A DNA stretch of 64,000 bases from Ignatzschineria rhizosphaerae (GCF_022655595.1 NZ_CP093379.1:26001-90000), one strand, 5' to 3'; counted from the stretch's first letter, positions 1 through 9,351 are shown. Numbers and translations are program-made. The notes: generated by a model from the sequence alone, not told the origin.

Positions 1-498
1 CATCTTCGTAATCCTCGTTAAATAAATTGGGGAGAAGCTAAAGGTATCTAGATTGCTTACTCACGTTGTGATTTTTGTTATTAGAGTTATTAAATGGAAA
101 CCTTATCGCAATAAGTTTGCTCGGGAGCTTTTATTGCTAAGGGATAATTTGATCCTACATGTTGCATACGTAGTGATACAAACGAACTAAATGCACAGCT
201 TCATTCCTTTAAGGAATAAGTGTGCTAAGCCTTGATAATGCTTGTTGTCTGCCTGTCACGAAAAAAATTCATCAACTACTGAATTCATATCTTTTGACAC
301 TTCTTGCTGAAAACAGAGAGTATCGAAAGAACCTCGGATATTTATTTGTCGATAAAAAACATTTCAAACTATCTGTTTTTAAAGGGATTTTGAAATAGAA
401 AAGATCAATCTAAATAGGCTGTCTATCTCCCTATTTACCAAAATAATAAGAAGTAAGCTTAAAAATATCTGGGAGATTTAATCACTCAGGAGGATTAT
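1..498. other. intergenic region, no gene seen
   Basis: I find no convincing reading frame, RNA gene or repeat in this first stretch. Stops occur in every frame at short intervals. The last 15 bases hold a strong Shine-Dalgarno (caggagg) for the gene starting at 499, and an AT-rich stretch before it probably carries that gene's promoter. A gene ending left of the window cannot be excluded for the first few dozen bases. Confidence 0.5.
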
Positions 499-1629
499 AT
501 GAAGAAGGTCTTAGAAGTTTTAATTATTGCATTTGCCTATGCCAGCGTCGTTGTTGGTGCCGGCAATGCATCAGGGATGGAACCGTTTTTTTATTACACA
601 TCATTTGGTATGGATGGCACTATAGGTGTGCTTTTAGCCACAGTACTTTATGGAATAGTAGGTTATTTTGTTACAGGTTTAGGGCAACGTTTAAAATCTA
701 AAAATTATAAGGAAGCAACCTATCTTGTGGGAGGGAAGGTTGTTGGGCGTTTTATTGATTATCTAATTATCTTTATGATGTTAGGAACAGGCATCATTAT
801 GCTCTCGGGAAGTGCCGCGCTCTTTAAGCAGCAATATGGTATGCCACTTTGGCAAGGTGGGCTTTTGATGACAGTGCTGGTTGTGATTACGTTGATGCTT
901 CGTCTTCGTAAAATTATTCTGGTAATTGGGATGATTACCCCTATCTTAATCGGTCTATTATCAATTATGGTGTATCAATCTCTTTCTAATCAGACAGAGA
1001 GTTTTTCTGCAGTAAATGATTATGTGATTGCAGTTGGAAATACGCTTCCTGATACCTTACCTAATTGGTGGGTTGCCGCGCTTAATCATGTTGCGATGAT
1101 GACAGTGGCGGGTGTTGGAATGTCGCTTGTGATTGGAGGTGAAGAGAAGGATCCAAAAGTTGCTAAATGGGGCGGAGCGCTTGGAGGTTTAATTATTGGA
1201 GGCGTTTTATCGATGGGGCACTTTGCACTTTTTGCGCAGATTAAAGTTATTGCGCCAACCGTGGAAACGCTCGCTTCAATGCCATCTTTACAGATTATGA
1301 ATACTTATGCGCCTAGCTTAAGTCCTTTATTAACATTAACAGCATTAGCGATGATTTATAGTACAGCGGTGAGTATGTTCTATGTTTTTATCTCTCGCTA
1401 TGTAGAGATGGAAACGCCGAAATCAAGAATCTATATCTTAATCACTTTAGGGGTTGGTTTTGGCATTAGCTTTATCGGGTTTGTTCAGCTGATGGGATAC
1501 TTTTACCCGATCGCAGGCTATATCGGTATTGTATTGATTGGTATGATTTTCTATGGTCCTTTTAAGATTCGTAAGTTAGAAAAATCAGGGGAACTTGCGC
1601 CAATTCCTGTAGTGCCTAGTTTTCGATAG
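499..1629 (+). CDS. YkvI-family membrane transporter-like protein
   Basis: This 376-residue protein is almost wholly hydrophobic, with about ten membrane-spanning stretches. It resembles the bacterial YkvI family, a distant branch of the APC/NSS-type transporter fold. The N-terminus carries a glycine-rich broken helix (VVVGAGNASG, residues about 18-27) as in LeuT-fold transporters, where it usually contributes to substrate and ion binding. The substrate is unknown. The start is set by an ideal Shine-Dalgarno, aggagg, 7 bases before the ATG. A short hairpin with a T-run follows at 1658-1686, so it is probably transcribed alone. The family assignment is from sequence pattern; a transport role is inferred. 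Confidence 0.75.
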   Translation: MKKVLEVLIIAFAYASVVVGAGNASGMEPFFYYTSFGMDGTIGVLLATVLYGIVGYFVTGLGQRLKSKNYKEATYLVGGKVVGRFIDYLIIFMMLGTGIIMLSGSAALFKQQYGMPLWQGGLLMTVLVVITLMLRLRKIILVIGMITPILIGLLSIMVYQSLSNQTESFSAVNDYVIAVGNTLPDTLPNWWVAALNHVAMMTVAGVGMSLVIGGEEKDPKVAKWGGALGGLIIGGVLSMGHFALFAQIKVIAPTVETLASMPSLQIMNTYAPSLSPLLTLTALAMIYSTAVSMFYVFISRYVEMETPKSRIYILITLGVGFGISFIGFVQLMGYFYPIAGYIGIVLIGMIFYGPFKIRKLEKSGELAPIPVVPSFR

Positions 1630-1657
1630 AGATTAAAAGATCATAATTATCAGTAAG

Positions 1658-1686
1658 GGAGCCATGATTATTCATGGCTTTTTTAA
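1658..1686 (+). terminator. rho-independent terminator after the YkvI-family gene
   Basis: An 8-bp stem (agccatga / tcatggct) with a 4-base loop runs into a T-rich tail 30 bases after the stop codon. Confidence 0.8.
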
Positions 1687-1830
1687 TAATAAAGTTTAAA
1701 ACGTCACGACAATGATTCTAGAAATTGAGAGATATTGCTTGACCAGATCATAAGGAGTGGGTCATTATTGACAAAGAGGCTTTTAATTAAAGGCCTTAGA
1801 TAAAAAAGTGGATATTCCTGAGGAGGATAT

Positions 1831-1923
1831 ATGGCCATAAAACTTAACAAGATACTTGTTAAAAAGCTGGCATTATCGCTACTATTTATAGCGTTTACAT
1901 CGATTACATTTCTTTCGGCTTAA
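1831..1923 (+). CDS. small hydrophobic protein, 30 residues
   Basis: A short frame begins with ATG seven bases after a perfect aggagg Shine-Dalgarno and encodes 30 residues. Four lysines lie in the first 12 positions, followed by a hydrophobic run (LALSLLFIAFTSITFLSA) to the C-terminus. That is a single membrane segment with a cytoplasmic basic tail, or a bare signal sequence. An intrinsic terminator sits about 20 bases after the stop, so the unit looks like a complete tiny transcript. There is no cysteine, so it is not a lipoprotein. I do not recognise a family. Small regulatory membrane peptides and type I toxins have this shape, but no function is assigned. Translation is supported by the ribosome site and terminator only. 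Confidence 0.55.
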   Translation: MAIKLNKILVKKLALSLLFIAFTSITFLSA

Positions 1924-1942
1924 ATTTTAAATTGCCGGAATA

Positions 1943-1975
1943 AAAAAGAGATACCTAAATGGTATCTCTTTTTGC
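1943..1975. terminator. bidirectional terminator between the small ORF and lon
   Basis: An 11-bp perfect stem (aaagagatacc / ggtatctcttt) with a 5-base loop has a T-run on either strand. It can end the small-protein transcript from the left and lon from the right. Confidence 0.85.
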
Positions 1976-2022
1976 TTATGGGGTTATCCCTCTATTACTA
2001 TTAGTGATAGTATTTTTTGAGA

Positions 2023-4410
2023 TTAAAAGAGCAGTTTTGCTACTTCCTTAAAGTCTTCGACAAAGTGCAGTGTTAAGCCATCACGCAGATAATCAGGCAA
2101 TTCATCGGCATCTTTTTTATTGCCTTTAGGGAAGATAATTTCTTTAATTCCCACACGTTTTGCCGCAATTAGCTTCTCTTTAACACCACCGATAGGTAGT
2201 ACTTGTCCAATAAGGGTGAGTTCTCCTGTCATGGCAATATTTTTGGGTGCCTTATTAAGTGCTAGTGACATTAAGCAAGAGGCCAGTGTAATGCCGGCAC
2301 TTGGTCCATCTTTAGGCGTTGCTCCTTCTGGCGCGTGAATATGAATAAAGGCTTTTTCAAAGAAACTCTCTTGTAATCCAAGCGTCGCTGCATTTGCCAT
2401 AATATAGCTATAGGCAATATTGGCAGATTCTTGCATTACTTCTCCAAGCTGCCCTGTAATTTTAATCCCCCGCTGTAGATCATGGATTTTTACAGCTTCC
2501 ACAGGAAGAGTCACGCCGCCGAGCGATGTCCAGGCAAGTCCTGTGATAACGCCAACATTTTTCACAGGTTTATCCCTGTTAAAGTATGGATTACCAAGGA
2601 ATGGCACAATATCATTAACGCCAACAGAGAAGTTTTCTAGCGCTTCTGTTTCAAATTTAACAGCCGCTTTACGAACAATTTTTGCTAGTTGCTTTTCAAG
2701 TTGGCGAACACCTGCTTCTCGCGCATAATCATCAATAATCTTTTCGATCGCTCCCGCTGTGATACGAAGTTCTTTCTTATCAAAACCTGCCTTTTCTAAT
2801 TGACGAGGCCAGAGGTATTGACGGGCAATTTTACTTTTTTCTTCTAAAATATAGCCAGAAAGTCTAATTACATCCATTCGGTCTAAAAGCGCCGGCGGAA
2901 TAGAATCGAGCGTATTTGCGGTACAGATAAAGAGAACATTTGAGAGATCATAGCGAACATCTAAATAGTGATCTAAGAACTCCCCATTTTGCGCGGGATC
3001 TAATACTTCAAGTAAAGCAGATCCTGGGTCTCCTTGGAAGGATTGCCCCATTTTATCGATCTCATCGAGCATGATGACAGGGTTATCTGCCTTTGTCTCT
3101 TTTAGTGCTTGGATCAGTTTACCCGGCATTGCTCCAATATAGGTACGGCGATGCCCTTTAATCTCCGCTTCATCACGAGCGCCACCTAAGCTAAAGCGAT
3201 AAAATTTACGGCCAAGGCTATCGGCAACGGAGCGCCCAATTGATGTTTTACCCACGCCCGGAGGACCTACTAAAAGAATGATCGTACCTTTGATCTCTCC
3301 TTTACGTTTACCCACCGCAAGCGTTTCAATAATACGATCTTTCACATCTTCTAATCCAAAGTGATCTCGATCTAAAATACGGCGGGCATTTTTAAGGTTA
3401 AAGTTATCCTCTGTCTTATTACCCCAAGGAAGATCGGTGATGATATCAAGATAGTTACGAGTAACGCCATATTCAGGAGATCCTGTTTCTAATACTTGGA
3501 GTTTTTCAAACTCATCATCAATACGCTCTTGGGCCGCAATTGGAATGGTTTTATCAAATAAACGCTCTACAAACTTATCAATATCGGCCGCTTTATCATC
3601 TTTCGCAAGCCCAAGCTCTTGTTGAATGACTTTAAGCTGCTCACGCAAGAAGTATTGTCTTTGCTGATCTGATAATTGATCATCAACCTCTTCACGAATA
3701 GAGTTGTGAAGTTTCGCAATTTGAATCTCTTTTTGGACGATCGCAAGGACTTTGCGTAATCTTGGAACGAGCGGAACCGTTGAGAGAACATCTTGCAGTT
3801 CCTCTTTTGAGCCGGTTGTCATACTTGCTGAAAAGTCGGCAAATGGCGATGGATCATTACTATTAAAGCGTGTTAAGAAGTGCTTTAGCTCTTCAGAGAA
3901 AAGAGGATTAAACGGAATAAGCTCTTTAAGCGCATTAACAACCGCCATTGAATAAGCCCGCACTTCTTCTGATTTATCAACCATAGACTCATCAAAATAT
4001 TCAACTTGTGCGACAAAGGGGATCTCTTTAGAGATCCATTTTTTAATACGAAAGCGCTGTGTTCCTTGGGCAATAAATTGCACTTTCCCATCTTCTCTAT
4101 GAGGATGATGAATGTGAACTAGCGTCCCGTATTCATAGAAATCATCAGTTTTTAGATCGCTATGGCGCTCTTTTTTGGTTAAAACAAGCCCAATGACTCG
4201 TGTTCGATTATCCATAATGGAATCGAGGGTTGTCAGCCATGGCTCTTCATTTAAAAGAAGAGGCGCAATTTGTGGTGGAAAAAATGGTCGGTCACTGAGT
4301 GGAAGGATATGGATGATATTTGAAACCGTATCTCCTTCGATAATGACCTCGTTATGCCCTTTAACATCGCTGTCAACGGCTGGCAGTGTCGTTTTTTTAT
4401 TCTCACTCAT
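2023..4410 (-). CDS. lon: ATP-dependent protease Lon
   Basis: Lon is the cytoplasmic AAA+ serine protease that degrades misfolded and regulatory proteins. The 795 residues match the usual bacterial length. Domains run in order: N-terminal substrate-binding LAN domain (about 30-230), AAA+ module with Walker A GPPGVGKTS near residue 380 and Walker B VIMLDEIDK, then the protease domain with the catalytic serine in DGPSAGIT and the lysine in GGVKEKLIAAKR. All key residues are present. It lies alone between a bidirectional terminator and a long leader. A sigma-32-like promoter is placed about 115 bases upstream, consistent with heat-shock control known for lon elsewhere. The Shine-Dalgarno aagga lies just before the ATG. 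Confidence 0.98.
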   Translation of the reverse strand: MSENKKTTLPAVDSDVKGHNEVIIEGDTVSNIIHILPLSDRPFFPPQIAPLLLNEEPWLTTLDSIMDNRTRVIGLVLTKKERHSDLKTDDFYEYGTLVHIHHPHREDGKVQFIAQGTQRFRIKKWISKEIPFVAQVEYFDESMVDKSEEVRAYSMAVVNALKELIPFNPLFSEELKHFLTRFNSNDPSPFADFSASMTTGSKEELQDVLSTVPLVPRLRKVLAIVQKEIQIAKLHNSIREEVDDQLSDQQRQYFLREQLKVIQQELGLAKDDKAADIDKFVERLFDKTIPIAAQERIDDEFEKLQVLETGSPEYGVTRNYLDIITDLPWGNKTEDNFNLKNARRILDRDHFGLEDVKDRIIETLAVGKRKGEIKGTIILLVGPPGVGKTSIGRSVADSLGRKFYRFSLGGARDEAEIKGHRRTYIGAMPGKLIQALKETKADNPVIMLDEIDKMGQSFQGDPGSALLEVLDPAQNGEFLDHYLDVRYDLSNVLFICTANTLDSIPPALLDRMDVIRLSGYILEEKSKIARQYLWPRQLEKAGFDKKELRITAGAIEKIIDDYAREAGVRQLEKQLAKIVRKAAVKFETEALENFSVGVNDIVPFLGNPYFNRDKPVKNVGVITGLAWTSLGGVTLPVEAVKIHDLQRGIKITGQLGEVMQESANIAYSYIMANAATLGLQESFFEKAFIHIHAPEGATPKDGPSAGITLASCLMSLALNKAPKNIAMTGELTLIGQVLPIGGVKEKLIAAKRVGIKEIIFPKGNKKDADELPDYLRDGLTLHFVEDFKEVAKLLF

Positions 4411-4526
4411 AGGATTCCTTAATCAATTTTATGCAACGCTACAGCGAACTGTAGGTGGCTTTTATCATTTTTTTACTAAGACTTTCTCATGACATTGATG
4501 GAGTATCTTAGGAAACTGATAGGACA

Positions 4527-4553
4527 ATGGGGTTCTTTTTTATAATATCAACC
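4527..4553 (-). promoter_or_regulatory. sigma-32 (heat-shock) promoter of lon
   Basis: Read on the minus strand, GTTGATA is followed by exactly 13 bases and then CCCCATTG. The known RpoH consensus is CTTGAAA-N13/14-CCCCATNT, so the -10 core CCCCAT is perfect and the -35 has five of six core bases. Transcription would give a leader of roughly 105 bases before the lon start. Position and match are seen directly; sigma-factor use is inferred. Confidence 0.75.
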
Positions 4554-5224
4554 TTTTTAGGGATTTATCTTCAGATTTTGACTAAAAGAAAGCGCGTTAA
4601 AAAACAGAGATAAAAGCGTATAAAAAAGAGAGGGTTTAAAGCGTTCTATCCTGTGGATAACTATGTGTGTAACGATGTTAAAAGTTTGGGATAATTGGGG
4701 GGGGCTATTTTAAAATAGGGCTAGATAATGATGAGGATTGATTATTTTATAGAGAATAGTCGGCACTGAAATTTAAGTTTACTGTTTTTGGGGATGTTAT
4801 GAAAAATGCCGTAAGAATGGGGATTTCTATTGAAATTTTAGCGAAAAAGTGGCATAAAGAACGACAGGGGAATTAATCTACATAATGGATTTAGGATTTA
4901 ATATCTATTTATTAGAAATATCTTAAAAATATTATGTTGTCTGTTGTGGGAAACTATCGGTATCATCCTACAAATAAAATATCATATAATCAGGGGTTTG
5001 ATGGCATATCAGCGATGAAATGATCCTCTTTAATGTCGGAAACCCTCGAATGCGCCATGATTATTGAGGGGCAATTGAGATTTTAGATCAAATTTTGAAG
5101 CGTGATGACCGTATATAAAAAAATAGAAACCAACCCTGATTGGATTTTCAAAGATTAAAAGACAGTGTTAAAGCATTGTCTTATGTGAGCTTGAGCAGAG
5201 CTTGAAACTGGAGAAAGAAGTCAT
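4554..5224. other. long intergenic region between lon and the D-lactate dehydrogenase gene
   Basis: No gene of normal length is supported. A 25-codon frame at 4799-4876 (MKNAVRMGI...) lacks a good Shine-Dalgarno and is not annotated. A run of eight G lies near 4696-4703. The last 20 bases contain the ribosome site (ggagaaag) for the following gene. The divergent promoters of the flanking genes must lie here. Confidence 0.4.
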
Positions 5225-8056
5225 ATGAAAGAGATGCCGTTAGATGCTGCGCATCAAAAATTTGCCCAAATAGCAAATGAGATTGTTGGAAAAAAATCAG
5301 TCTATACTGATTATTTTTATAGATTTGCCTATGGTACCGATGCAAGTCTATATCGCTATATTCCTCAGGTCGTTGTTAGGGCAAACTGTGAAGCGGAAGT
5401 GATTTCATTGATTAAAGCTGCCAAAGAGTGCGGTGTTGCGCTGACATTTAGAGCATCAGGAACCTCTCTTTCTGGGCAAACTTCTAGTGAATCGGTACTT
5501 GTGATGTTGGGTCAGAAGTTTTTAAATCTTAAAATTCAAGCACAAGGCGATCAAGTCACCGTTGGGCCAATGGTGATTGGCGCAAGTGTTAATAAAGCCT
5601 TAAAGCCATTTAACCGTAAAATTGGACCCGATCCTGCTTCTATAAGTGTGGCGCGTATTGGCGGAATTGTTGCTAATAATAGTAGCGGCATGTGTTGTGG
5701 GACTAAAAATAATAGCTATCACACCATAGAAGATATTCGCCTTGTTTTAAATGATGGTACCGTTCTAGATACGCGTGATGAAGAGAATGTGATGGCTTTT
5801 CGCCAAAGTCATGCCCAGTTTTTAAAAGAATTGACAGATCTTCGAGAGCGCATTATTTCAAACCCGATTTTAAAAGAGAAGGTTGCTGTAAAGTATCGTC
5901 TTAAAAATACGACCGGTTATGGTGTTAATGCTTTGATTGATTTTGAAGATCCCATTGAGATTTTAAAACATCTCATTGTGGGTTCAGAAGGTACGCTCGG
6001 TTTTGTTAGTGAGGTTGTGTACAAAACGGTCCCAGAATATGAACATAAAGCATCGGCATTTATCTACTTCACCTCATTAGCAGAGTGTTGTGAAACAGTG
6101 AAGGCTCTTCGTAAAGAAGCGCCTGTTGAAGCTGTTGAGTTATTTGATGGTCGTACATTACACTTAGTTGGGGAAGCGATTGCGCATTTGCCGGCATTTT
6201 TCTATCGTCCATTAAATCGTGATAGTGCTTGTTTGCTGATTGAAACAATGGGTGAAACCGCAGAAGAATTACAAGCAAAAATCACCAAGATAGAGAGTGT
6301 TTTTCAGCGTTTTGATATCGTTGAGCAAACTGGATTTCAGACAGATCCTGTGATTACGAAGAGCTATTGGGACACTCGAAAAGGCTTATTGCCCATCGTG
6401 GCAAAAGGGCGAAAAAGTGGTGCGAGTATTATTCCTGAAGATGTGGTTTTCCCAATGGAGCATCTAGTGGAAGGGGTGCAAGCTTTAACGGATCTTTTTG
6501 ATAAACATAAATTTCCGGAAGCTACTATTATGGGGCATGCCTTAGAAGGAAATCTTCACTTCCTATTAGCGCCTGATATGACTTCTAAAAAGAAGGTAAA
6601 GCAGTTTGATAAGTTTATGGATGAACTTGCAGAAGTGGTTGCCGTTAAATATGGTGGGTCTTTAAAAGGTGAGCATGGCACAGGGCGAAATATCGCTCCC
6701 TTTGTAGAAGCTGAGTGGGGCGCTGAGATCTATCAGGTGATGCGAGATATTAAATCGCTATTTGATCCGCATAAGATTTTTAACCCAGATGTCATTATTA
6801 CCGATAATAAAGCCTTACATATTACTTCGTTTAAGAGCATTCCTGTTGCCGACAAATTAATACATGATTGTATTGAGTGTGGCTTTTGTGAGCCTGCTTG
6901 TCCATCGGATGGGCTCTCATTAACACCAAGACAACGAATTGCGGTTTACCGTAATATGCAAGCACTTCCAAGAACAGGGGAGAGTGGTAAGCTTTTCGCT
7001 AAGCTCAATAAAGCGTATCAATATGCCGGGATTGAGACATGTGCTGAGACAGGCATGTGTGCATTGCGTTGTCCTGTAGGGATTAACACGGGGGAATTTA
7101 TTAAGTCTATTCGTCCTGTAAATACTAAATCGATGATGAAGCTTGCCGGCAATCACTTTATTTTTGCAGAAAAAGGGATTAGATTTTCAGTAAATACGGC
7201 GCATAAGCTTGGTATTGAACGAATGAATAAACTCACCCATTCTCTGCATAAAACATTTAAAGGGATTCCTGTCATTCCAACAGCAATGCCGGAGGTTGCA
7301 ACACCGCTTCCTAGTTTGCCGGTGCCAAGTAAGATTGAAAACTCAGTGGTTTATTTCTCAACTTGTGTGAATCGTAATTTACAAGAGCTCAAAAATGGGC
7401 GGGATAAAGCTACTAAAAATACCTTTGACCATGTGATTAGCCTTTTACATAAAGCAGGATTTACGCCATTTTTCCCAGATAAATTAGCCGGCGCTTGTTG
7501 TGGGCAACCCTTTGTTTCGGCAAAAGCGTCGATGGAAGCAGAAAGCACAGCAAAAAATCTTAATGATACGCTGCTTAAAGCCTCTCGTTATGGGGAGATT
7601 CCGATTTATGTTGATAATGCTCCTTGTACATTACAGGTTCATGAGTTACAGAAAAAAGGATTGCTTGATGAGCGCCTTATTCTCTATAACGCTTCTGAAT
7701 TTCTCTTAAATGAAGTAGTTCCTCGTTTAACGATGAAGAGTAAAATTGAGAAGCTTTTACTGCATACTCCTTGTTCTGTTGCCAAAGATGGTGGGGCAGA
7801 GATGCTTTTAAAGCTTGCAGAAAAATGTGCAACCCATGTGGAATCGACAAATATTGAATGTTGTGGTTTTGGTGGGGTAAAAGGATTTACGGTTCCTGAG
7901 ATTAACGAAAATAGTCTTAAAAGATTACCCAAAGATAGTAAGCAACGTTATGAGATGGGCGTTTCAATGAGTAAGACTTGTCAGTTAGGTTTAACAACTC
8001 ACACAGGTCTACAGTTTAAGAGTATTGAAGCATTGTTAGATGAGTGTGCATTATAG
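5225..8056 (+). CDS. dld: FAD/Fe-S D-lactate dehydrogenase (Dld-II type)
   Basis: This 943-residue flavoprotein couples oxidation of a D-2-hydroxyacid, most likely D-lactate, to the respiratory chain. An FAD-binding PCMH domain occupies about residues 40-270 (FRASGTSLSGQT, GTLGFVSEVV), followed by the FAD-oxidase C-terminal domain to about 535 (HALEGNLHF, KGEHGTGRNIAP). A ferredoxin-like segment follows with CIECGFCEPACP and a second cluster motif (CAETGMCALRCP). The C-terminus carries paired cysteine-rich CCG motifs (GACCGQPF, ECCGFGG), typical of heterodisulfide-reductase-like subunits. This order and length match the Dld-II enzymes of Shewanella and Campylobacter. E. coli YdiJ, acting on D-2-hydroxyglutarate, is a longer relative, so the exact substrate is not certain. 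It stands alone, with its own terminator at 8110. Confidence 0.88.
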   Translation: MKEMPLDAAHQKFAQIANEIVGKKSVYTDYFYRFAYGTDASLYRYIPQVVVRANCEAEVISLIKAAKECGVALTFRASGTSLSGQTSSESVLVMLGQKFLNLKIQAQGDQVTVGPMVIGASVNKALKPFNRKIGPDPASISVARIGGIVANNSSGMCCGTKNNSYHTIEDIRLVLNDGTVLDTRDEENVMAFRQSHAQFLKELTDLRERIISNPILKEKVAVKYRLKNTTGYGVNALIDFEDPIEILKHLIVGSEGTLGFVSEVVYKTVPEYEHKASAFIYFTSLAECCETVKALRKEAPVEAVELFDGRTLHLVGEAIAHLPAFFYRPLNRDSACLLIETMGETAEELQAKITKIESVFQRFDIVEQTGFQTDPVITKSYWDTRKGLLPIVAKGRKSGASIIPEDVVFPMEHLVEGVQALTDLFDKHKFPEATIMGHALEGNLHFLLAPDMTSKKKVKQFDKFMDELAEVVAVKYGGSLKGEHGTGRNIAPFVEAEWGAEIYQVMRDIKSLFDPHKIFNPDVIITDNKALHITSFKSIPVADKLIHDCIECGFCEPACPSDGLSLTPRQRIAVYRNMQALPRTGESGKLFAKLNKAYQYAGIETCAETGMCALRCPVGINTGEFIKSIRPVNTKSMMKLAGNHFIFAEKGIRFSVNTAHKLGIERMNKLTHSLHKTFKGIPVIPTAMPEVATPLPSLPVPSKIENSVVYFSTCVNRNLQELKNGRDKATKNTFDHVISLLHKAGFTPFFPDKLAGACCGQPFVSAKASMEAESTAKNLNDTLLKASRYGEIPIYVDNAPCTLQVHELQKKGLLDERLILYNASEFLLNEVVPRLTMKSKIEKLLLHTPCSVAKDGGAEMLLKLAEKCATHVESTNIECCGFGGVKGFTVPEINENSLKRLPKDSKQRYEMGVSMSKTCQLGLTTHTGLQFKSIEALLDECAL

Positions 8057-8109
8057 CGCTCGCTAAAGCCTTTTTTGTTAATTACTCCGGCATTATTTAA
8101 TATTGATGA

Positions 8110-8138
8110 AACGCAATTCTTTTGAATTGCGTTTTTTT
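8110..8138 (+). terminator. terminator after the D-lactate dehydrogenase gene
   Basis: A 9-bp perfect stem (acgcaattc / gaattgcgt) with a TTTT loop is followed by seven T residues. Confidence 0.9.
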
Positions 8139-8171
8139 ATGAGCTAACAGATTTTAAATTATGAAGGATGC

Positions 8172-8195
8172 TTATAGGATCTTCGGTTTAAAAAG
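8172..8195 (+). repeat. solitary terminus of the Correia-like element family
   Basis: The sequence tataggatcttcggtttaaa matches the element terminus TATAGT-N-N-ATTCGGTTTAAG seen at full copies (45199, 37768). No matching partner end lies to the right before the next copy, so it is a remnant or a nested end. Confidence 0.4.
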
Positions 8196-8216
8196 ACCTA
8201 TCTTGTATCCCCAATT

Positions 8217-8460
8217 TATAGACGATTTAGTTTGAGAAACGCTATTTTAAAAGTATTTAAGGGTATGGAGTGTGTCAAATTAGCTTGCACGCTGCCGGAT
8301 AGAATTAGGCTTGTGCTTTTCATAATCGATGTGTTGGCAATTAGATTATGGCAATTAGATTACGGCAATATCAGCTATAAGTAGCGCAAAAGCGTTATTA
8401 TCCTGTGTCATGCAAGCGAGTTTGATGCGCTTGTTGTATTGTGTTTTGTTAAGCTAATTG
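8217..8460. repeat. degenerate Correia-like elements
   Basis: It starts with tatagacgatttagtttgag, the same terminus as the right end of the 45199 copy, and reads in reverse orientation through the shared core (agcttgcacgctgccggatag; cataatcgatg). From about 8398 a second, forward-oriented arm follows (gtcatgcaagcgagtttgat, ttgtattgtg), as in the 37768 copy. The core includes a local duplication of ggcaattagatta. It contains no gene. Confidence 0.6.
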
Positions 8461-8615
8461 TTATTGAACCGCTTTAAGAAATTTAGATAAGGTTTTCAAT
8501 ATGAATAATAAAAAAACAACAAAAATCGAGATGTTAAAAATAAATTTAAAGTGTTAAAAAAAGATCATTTGTTGGTTTTTTAAAAATATTTGAGAAGTTG
8601 TCTTATTTACGGCAT

Positions 8616-8718
8616 TATAACTCTGCGTGATGGGGTATTCACCTGAGAAATCAGGGCTTCCTCTGATCGTTATAAAGCCATCCATGTTGCCTCATGGGTG
8701 GCTTTTCTTTTTTTATAA
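8616..8718 (+). ncRNA. candidate small RNA with intrinsic terminator
   Basis: A -10-like TATAAC at 8616-8621 precedes about 86 bases that form two hairpins. The first is at 8650-8667 (ATCAGGG-CTTC-CTCTGAT, 7 bp). The second is a 13-bp terminator stem at 8674-8705 with a following TTTTCTTTTTTT run. The nearest upstream plus-strand gene already has its own terminator 500 bases earlier, and no open frame of useful size lies between, so an independent short transcript is the simplest explanation. The -35 region is weak (TTGTCT at a 12-base spacing, or TTGAGA at 20). I do not recognise a known sRNA family. Confidence 0.5.
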
Positions 8719-8785
8719 AAGTTATTTGTAGTTTTCTTAATGTTGCTTTTTGTAAGTCATCTTTTTATTGTTAAAAAATGAGATT

Positions 8786-9169
8786 TTAAAGATGCTTGGT
8801 AAACCTTGGATTAACCGGCATTCTCTCATTGATTCTTTCTTGGTTGAGGGCAATATCTTGATCCGTGACATCATAATCATTCCAGAGCTTAGGAAAGTTA
8901 ATCGCATCCTCAGGCCAACGATAACTCACATTAAACCCTCTTTTTAAACATTCTTCATGTAACGCATCGTAACGATTTTTGAGAAACAGGAGCTTATCGC
9001 GAAAAAAAGTCACATGCCCTTGACCGAGTAGATACGCTTTTTCCTTTGAAAGAGGAACATTTCCCTCTCTTTTAACAATATCATTAGGGATTCTAGTTAG
9101 CTCTCGATGTTCTGCTAATAGGTGTTGATCGCAAAGATCGCGAGGGTCAATAATATTGATTCGAGTCAT
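8786..9169 (-). CDS. pyrimidine-dimer DNA glycosylase/AP lyase (T4 endonuclease V type)
   Basis: The 127-residue product is a clear homologue of phage T4 DenV, which excises UV-induced pyrimidine dimers. T4-type signatures are present: MTRIN at the N-terminus, DQHLLAEHREL at 14-24, GHVTFFRDKL near 51-60, and EECLKRGFNV. Thr2 (whose amino group attacks the damaged base), Arg3, Arg22, Glu23 (the catalytic acid) and Arg26 are all conserved by T4 numbering. The C-terminus is about ten residues shorter than in T4. The gene is a single unit with no phage genes around it, so it is probably an old acquisition serving light repair in the host. Confidence 0.92.
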   Translation of the reverse strand: MTRINIIDPRDLCDQHLLAEHRELTRIPNDIVKREGNVPLSKEKAYLLGQGHVTFFRDKLLFLKNRYDALHEECLKRGFNVSYRWPEDAINFPKLWNDYDVTDQDIALNQERINERMPVNPRFTKHL

Positions 9170-9351
9170 GATCGTAAAATCTTATTAAAAATTAAAAGGT
9201 CCACATCTTTACTCATGATAACAAGACCCATGATAACAATTTTAAGGAGTGTAATCTAAGTGGTCTTTAAGATGGGGAGGATTAGTAATACTTATTACAA
9301 TAGGAGATTTTAGAGCATCTTGGGTTTAACAGAGTCTATCTGAGGGAGGGC

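Noticed and set aside
4799..4876. 25-codon frame between lon and the D-lactate dehydrogenase gene
   Set aside because: The ribosome site is weak, the composition is unremarkable and there is no terminator, unlike the 1831 mini-gene.
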